From positions 1-10,363 of the forward strand of contig CAMZLT010000118.1 of NCBI GenBank assembly GCA_947311745.1: DNA of 10,363 nucleotides. The letters run 5' to 3'. Position 1 is the first letter of the stretch. The number at the start of each line of letters is the position of its first letter. Below the pieces are notes generated by a model that saw only the letters and a program-made list of their open reading frames with translations, was not told where the DNA came from and did no database searches. This stretch comes from an uncultured Flavobacteriaceae bacterium (GTDB taxonomy: Bacteria > Bacteroidota > Bacteroidia > Flavobacteriales > Flavobacteriaceae). Both the position numbers and the translations under genes were made by a program. Below, in pieces: positions 7,064 through 10,363 of this stretch.

Positions 7064-8839
7064 ATGAAAAAAATTACGTACTTACTTTTTCTTGCCGCAA
7101 ATTTAATTTTCGCACAAGATTTCACAGACAACCTTGTTGATAGCTCAACAGCTGATGCCCTTTCCACTAAAATTGTAGATTTAGACAACGATGGTGATTT
7201 AGATTTTGTTACAACATTTTACAACGAACCAGGAACAACGAATACAGGTAAACTCCGTTGGTATGAAAATGATGGTATGCAAAATTACACGGCACACGAT
7301 ATTGACACCGCAATTAATGGTGCTATATATGTTTCTATTGCCGACGCCAATAACGACGGTAAAATTGATTTACTTGTTAATGCATACACTGGAAATGCAC
7401 TATATTTATATGTAAATAACGGAGGAAGCCCTTTAACTTTTTTACCTAGAATTACTATTGATGCTGCAGCAAATGGCTCAAATTACTCTTCTGCTAATGA
7501 TTTAGACGGAGATGGTATTTTAGATGCCATTAGTGCTAATTACGGAGGAGGAGAATTAGCATGGTACAAATGGGATGGAATAATTGGCATCGTAAAAAAT
7601 ATTGTTGACGCATCTGTACCAATGATTAATTCTGTAGAAACTGGAGATATAGATGGTGATTCTGATATGGATTTAATAGTTGCTGCAGACAACGAAATTT
7701 TATGGTACGAAAATGACGGGACTGGTTCTTTTACAAAACATACCATACCTTCTTCTGCCGGATTTAATGGTGCACTTACTGCATATATGGTAGATTTTAA
7801 TGGCGATTCTAATATGGATATTTTAGCTTCTGCCTCTAGCTCAGATGAAGTTGCTTGGTTTGAAAATGATGGAAGTGAGAATTTTACCAAACATATTGTT
7901 GGCACATCAATAGATTATGCTGCTTTTGGTATGGCTGGTGATATAGACAACGATGGTGATTTAGATGTAGTTGTTTCTGCTACAAATTCCGACACATTAC
8001 TATGGTATGAAAATGATGGCACACATTTATCTTTTACGCAACATATAATTGCAGACGCATCTACATTAGGCGATTCGTACGCTTTAGATTTAAACGACAT
8101 TGATGCAGATGGTGATATAGATGTTGCTTTAACCTCACCAGGACCAAATAAATTTAGATGGATGGAGAACCACTTATTAGGAGCACCATATAACGATCTT
8201 GCTACAAACGCAATAGCTATTTCTTGCGGAGATGTAGTTACAGGGAATACTACCGATGCAACTATTGATGCACAAGGAGACTGCGGTGATGCATTAGATG
8301 ATTCTAACAATCTTTGGTACACATTTACAGGAACTGGAACTTCAGAAACTATTACAGTTTCAACTTGTAGTACAAATTCAAATTTTAATACTGTAATTGC
8401 TATTTATACAGGAACACCAGGCAGTTTAACTTGTTTGACTGATAACGATAATGATTTTTCTTGTTCGAATAATTTATTATCAACTGTAGATTTTATATCA
8501 GATGGAACTAGTACGTATTATATTAAAGTGCAAGGATTTGATAATTCAGAAATTGGAAATTTTGAACTAAGCGTTACCTGTGCCATCATTGGAACTACTG
8601 AAAATGAAACACAAGATTTTTCATTCTTTCCAAACCCTACAAAAGATGTCTTAACAATTAATGCAAATGAAAAAATAACTTTAGTTACTGTATTTAATAT
8701 TATCGGACAAGAAGTAAAACGTTTCAATAGTAATTCTGAAAATATAGAAATCAATATTGCCAATTTAACAGAAGGAACCTATTTTGTAAAAGCAGAAATC
8801 GGAAATAAAATTGGGAATTTCAAAATAATTAAGCAGTAA
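7064..8839 (+). CDS. Secreted FG-GAP/VCBS seven-repeat protein with T9SS type A sorting domain
   Basis: This 591-residue secreted protein has four parts. Residues 1-17 are a signal peptide (MKKITYLLFLAANLIFA), probably cut before Gln18. Residues about 30-370 contain seven FG-GAP/VCBS-like repeats, each with a DxDxDGDxD-type calcium loop (starting at Asp39, 94, 146, 195, 244, 293 and 345), most followed by WYENDG-like motifs. Seven repeats suggest an integrin-alpha-like seven-bladed beta-propeller. Residues about 378-506 form a Cys-containing beta domain with Cys388, 407, 435, 457, 467 and 506, starting NAIAISCGD and ending ELSVTC. Residues about 517-591 are a type IX sorting tail (FSFFPNP, then FNIIGQEV, LTEGTYFVK and FKIIKQ), implying outer-membrane translocation and surface attachment or release. 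No catalytic motif is visible, so a binding or adhesion role is inferred. It starts at the ATG immediately before the signal peptide. A ferredoxin gene follows after 7 bases. Confidence 0.92.
   Translation: MKKITYLLFLAANLIFAQDFTDNLVDSSTADALSTKIVDLDNDGDLDFVTTFYNEPGTTNTGKLRWYENDGMQNYTAHDIDTAINGAIYVSIADANNDGKIDLLVNAYTGNALYLYVNNGGSPLTFLPRITIDAAANGSNYSSANDLDGDGILDAISANYGGGELAWYKWDGIIGIVKNIVDASVPMINSVETGDIDGDSDMDLIVAADNEILWYENDGTGSFTKHTIPSSAGFNGALTAYMVDFNGDSNMDILASASSSDEVAWFENDGSENFTKHIVGTSIDYAAFGMAGDIDNDGDLDVVVSATNSDTLLWYENDGTHLSFTQHIIADASTLGDSYALDLNDIDADGDIDVALTSPGPNKFRWMENHLLGAPYNDLATNAIAISCGDVVTGNTTDATIDAQGDCGDALDDSNNLWYTFTGTGTSETITVSTCSTNSNFNTVIAIYTGTPGSLTCLTDNDNDFSCSNNLLSTVDFISDGTSTYYIKVQGFDNSEIGNFELSVTCAIIGTTENETQDFSFFPNPTKDVLTINANEKITLVTVFNIIGQEVKRFNSNSENIEINIANLTEGTYFVKAEIGNKIGNFKIIKQ
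7178..8122 (+). repeat. Seven diverged calcium-loop repeats within the FG-GAP protein
   Basis: Seven calcium-binding-like loops (D-x-[DN]-x-D-[GS]-x-x-D or close variants) begin at residues 39, 94, 146, 195, 244, 293 and 345. Spacings are 55, 52, 49, 49, 49 and 52 residues. The period is visible in the protein and faintly in the DNA (for example the recurring tggtatgaaaatgatgg). The three central spacings are identical, suggesting more recent duplication or stronger structural constraint there. Confidence 0.85.
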
Positions 8840-8846
8840 TTAATTT

Positions 8847-9077
8847 ATGGTTATAATAACCTTACAAAGGGCAAAATGTATTGGATGTAATTACTGTGTG
8901 GAAGTTGCTCCTGAACAATTTAGAATTTCTAAAAAAGACGGAAAATCCGTATTACTACAAAGCGAGGAAAAAAAAGGTTTTTTTACCTTAAAATCACCTG
9001 ATGATAGCATCCTTGAAGTTAGTGAAAATGCTAAAAATGCGTGTCCTGTAAATATTATTTCTGTAAAACATGTTTAA
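8847..9077 (+). CDS. Small single-cluster [4Fe-4S] ferredoxin
   Basis: The 76-residue cytoplasmic protein has Cys11, Cys14 and Cys17 in CIGCNYC, and Cys66 in CPVNII, the C-x2-C-x2-C...C-P arrangement of monocluster [4Fe-4S] ferredoxins (Fer4_13/Fer4_15-like). All four ligands are present, so a [4Fe-4S] cluster is expected over a [3Fe-4S]. It would act as a one-electron carrier; its partner is not visible in this window. Residues 30-60 form a charged insertion (KKDGKSV...EEKKGF...) between the two ligand sets. The ATG at 8847 lies 7 bases after the stop of the secreted FG-GAP protein, with no obvious promoter between, so it is probably co-transcribed with it, though the two act in different compartments. 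A strong terminator hairpin follows. Confidence 0.93.
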   Translation: MVIITLQRAKCIGCNYCVEVAPEQFRISKKDGKSVLLQSEEKKGFFTLKSPDDSILEVSENAKNACPVNIISVKHV

Positions 9078-9099
9078 ACAAGAATAATTACTATAAATT

Positions 9100-9129
9100 T
9101 AAAAGCCCTTTTATAAAAAAGGGCTTTTA
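9100..9129. terminator. Bidirectional intrinsic terminator
   Basis: A 13-bp perfect stem (TAAAAGCCCTTTT 9100-9112 with its complement 9117-9129) surrounds the 4-base loop ATAA. The G/C core is flanked by A and T tracts on both sides, as expected for a hairpin working in both directions. It lies between the stop of the ferredoxin (plus strand, 9077) and the stop of the aldo/keto reductase (minus strand, 9136). Confidence 0.93.
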
Positions 9130-9135
9130 TTTGTT

Positions 9136-10173
9136 CTATGGTGCTGGATTTGGTTGCGAAACAAAAACCGATTCTATTTCGTGTATAATATCATCGGATA
9201 AATGGATGTTTATACTTTCAATATTTTCTTGTAATTGGTTTAAATTTGTTGCTCCGATAATATTACTGGTTACAAATGGTTGTTGGTTTACAAAAGCCAA
9301 ACTCATTTGTGCAAAAGATAAATGATACTTTTTAGCAATTTTTGCATATTTTATAACGGCATTATTTACTTCTAAATTATTATATCGTGCCATTTGCGGA
9401 AATAATTCCACTCTAGAATTTTTATGCCTTTTACCATCTAAAAATTTTCCTGATAAAATACCAAAAGCTAGTGGTGAGTATGCCAACAAGCCAATATTTT
9501 TCTTTATAGAAATTTCGGCATTGCCAATTTCAAAAGTTCGGTTTAATAAATTATAGGGATTTTGAATAGTTATTGGTTGTGGTGAATTGGTGTTTTTTGC
9601 CTCTTCTAAATATCGCAAAATACCATAAGGCGTTTCATTTGAAAGTCCGTAATATCTAATTTTACCTTGTTTTATAAAATTATTTAAGATTTGGACTACT
9701 TCATTAAAATTTTCTTGGTATTTTTCGTTTGCATCATACGTATAGTTTTTAACACCAAAACAATTTGTTTTACGTTCTGGCCAATGCAATTGATATAAAT
9801 CTACATAATCAGTTTGCAATCGTTTTAAGCTGTTTTCTAAGGCTTCGGTAATTGCTCGTCTAGAAAATCCTAAATCCTCTCGAATATATCGCAAACCTCT
9901 AGATGGTCCTGCTACTTTTGTTGCCAAAATAATTTTATCTCGATTACCTTTGGCAATCCACGAACCGATAATTTTTTCGGTACTTCCTTGGGTTTCTTTT
10001 CTACCAGGAACGGAATACATTTCTGCAGTATCAACAAAATTTACTCCTCTATCTATAGCAAAATCTAATTGCTCATGTCCGTCTTTTTCAGAATTTTGTT
10101 CACCAAAAGTCATTGTCCCTAGACAAATCTTACTTACTTTTATTTTTGTATTAGGAAGTGTTGTATATTTCAT
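9136..10173 (-). CDS. tas: NADP(H)-dependent aldo/keto reductase, Tas type
   Basis: This 345-residue enzyme is close along its whole length to E. coli Tas (346 residues), a member of the aldo/keto reductase superfamily that reduces carbonyl compounds with NAD(P)H in the cytosol. The physiological substrate is unclear. The TIM-barrel signature blocks are visible: GTMTFGEQNSE (19-29), NFVDTAEMYSVP (45-56, catalytic Asp48 and Tyr53), LATKVAGPSR (83-92, Lys86), LKRLQTDYVDLYQLHWPER (116-134, His130), IQNPYNLLNR (a Tas-type block), LLAYSPLAFG and the C-terminal NIIGATNL-QLQENIES. All four catalytic tetrad residues are present. The ATG at 10173 aligns with the Tas N-terminus (MKYTTLPNT versus MQYHRIPHS). 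The gene starts 4 bases after the LpxH-type stop, so they are probably transcribed together. It ends at the bidirectional terminator, convergent with the ferredoxin. Confidence 0.94.
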   Translation of the reverse strand: MKYTTLPNTKIKVSKICLGTMTFGEQNSEKDGHEQLDFAIDRGVNFVDTAEMYSVPGRKETQGSTEKIIGSWIAKGNRDKIILATKVAGPSRGLRYIREDLGFSRRAITEALENSLKRLQTDYVDLYQLHWPERKTNCFGVKNYTYDANEKYQENFNEVVQILNNFIKQGKIRYYGLSNETPYGILRYLEEAKNTNSPQPITIQNPYNLLNRTFEIGNAEISIKKNIGLLAYSPLAFGILSGKFLDGKRHKNSRVELFPQMARYNNLEVNNAVIKYAKIAKKYHLSFAQMSLAFVNQQPFVTSNIIGATNLNQLQENIESINIHLSDDIIHEIESVFVSQPNPAP

Positions 10174-10177
10174 TTAT

Positions 10178-10363
10178 TTAAATGTTTTTCAATATCAAAT
10201 CCTCACCATCAAAAACCGCATACGTAAAATGCGAAATCCAATCACCTGTATTTATATATTTACTTTTATCAATAGTAATAGTCATTGGTAAATGCCTATG
10301 TCCGAAAAGAAAAAAATCATACGGTTTTTGTGTTAATTTTCGCTTACAATACTGTACCAACCA
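10178..10363 (-). CDS. lpxH: UDP-2,3-diacylglucosamine diphosphatase-like phosphoesterase, C-terminal fragment (runs off the window)
   Basis: Only the last 61 residues are visible. The frame stays open to the window edge, so the gene continues beyond it and the true start is not seen. A TTG at 10360 is in frame but looks internal. GHRH (visible residues 21-24, in FFLFGHRHLP) is the C-terminal metal-binding motif of calcineurin-like phosphoesterases. The following context, KYINTGDWISHFTYAVFDGEDLILK, resembles the C-terminus of flavobacterial LpxH homologues, which hydrolyse UDP-2,3-diacylglucosamine to lipid X in lipid A synthesis, a peripheral inner-membrane cytosolic step. Other metal ligands lie outside the window, so the substrate assignment rests on family resemblance. 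The aldo/keto reductase gene follows after 4 bases. Confidence 0.8.
   Translation of the reverse strand, partial: WLVQYCKRKLTQKPYDFFLFGHRHLPMTITIDKSKYINTGDWISHFTYAVFDGEDLILKNI

Noticed and set aside
7540..8322. Two long minus-strand open frames (7540-7905 and 7915-8322) opposite the FG-GAP gene
   Set aside because: They mirror the repeated Asp/Gly-rich codons of the plus-strand gene, which reads as a coherent protein with signal peptide and sorting tail. Their translations show no recognisable domain.
9041..9325. Plus-strand open frame crossing the ferredoxin end, the terminator and the reductase end
   Set aside because: It spans a strong terminator hairpin and two convergent gene ends, so it is not a plausible gene.
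10178..10360. Short complete gene starting at the TTG at 10360
   Set aside because: The frame remains open to the window edge and the sequence is the C-terminal part of a larger phosphoesterase, so it is a truncated view of a longer gene.
1..10363. CRISPR array, insertion sequence, tRNA, integrase or defence cassette
   Set aside because: No regular short repeats with spacers, no transposase or integrase motifs, no tRNA-like cloverleaf and no defence-family domains are visible on either strand.

Overview
The window looks like a chromosomal segment of a flavobacterium (Bacteroidota, probably Flavobacteriaceae). The evidence is low-GC coding with A/T-rich spacers, no Shine-Dalgarno-like leaders, promoter elements of the TAnnTTTG type, a DUF4270 lipoprotein, a secreted protein with a type IX secretion (T9SS) type A sorting tail, and a lone N-terminal glycogen-synthase domain of the kind found in Bacteroidota. 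The genus cannot be settled from this sequence.

Layout. Positions 1-316 hold no intact gene. The first 162 bases may carry a decayed four-helix-bundle gene on the minus strand, and a weak hairpin follows glmS. From 4633 down to 317, the minus strand carries a tight three-gene unit: a stand-alone GT5 (starch/glycogen synthase) N-domain protein, a DUF4270 lipoprotein and glmS, with gaps of 24 and 6 bases. A 160-base divergent promoter region (4634-4793) separates it from the plus-strand unit panC, panD and a UPF0104/LPG-synthase-like membrane protein. These three genes supply pantothenate (panC ligates pantoate and beta-alanine; panD makes the beta-alanine) plus a predicted membrane protein. 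Next on the plus strand come a secreted seven-repeat FG-GAP/VCBS protein with a T9SS tail (7064-8839) and, 7 bases later, a small one-cluster ferredoxin. A strong hairpin (9100-9129) ends that unit and probably also the convergent one. On the minus strand the far right carries a Tas-type aldo/keto reductase, 4 bases downstream of a partial LpxH-type phosphoesterase that runs off the window.

Themes. Much of the segment is housekeeping for the cell envelope and CoA: GlcNAc-6-P supply (glmS), lipid A (lpxH), pantothenate (panC, panD) and membrane or surface proteins. No phage, insertion sequence, CRISPR or defence cassette is visible. The least explained parts are the truncated GT5-domain protein with altered ligand motifs next to DUF4270 and glmS, the UPF0104 gene coupled to panD, and the seven-bladed calcium-loop protein followed by a ferredoxin.
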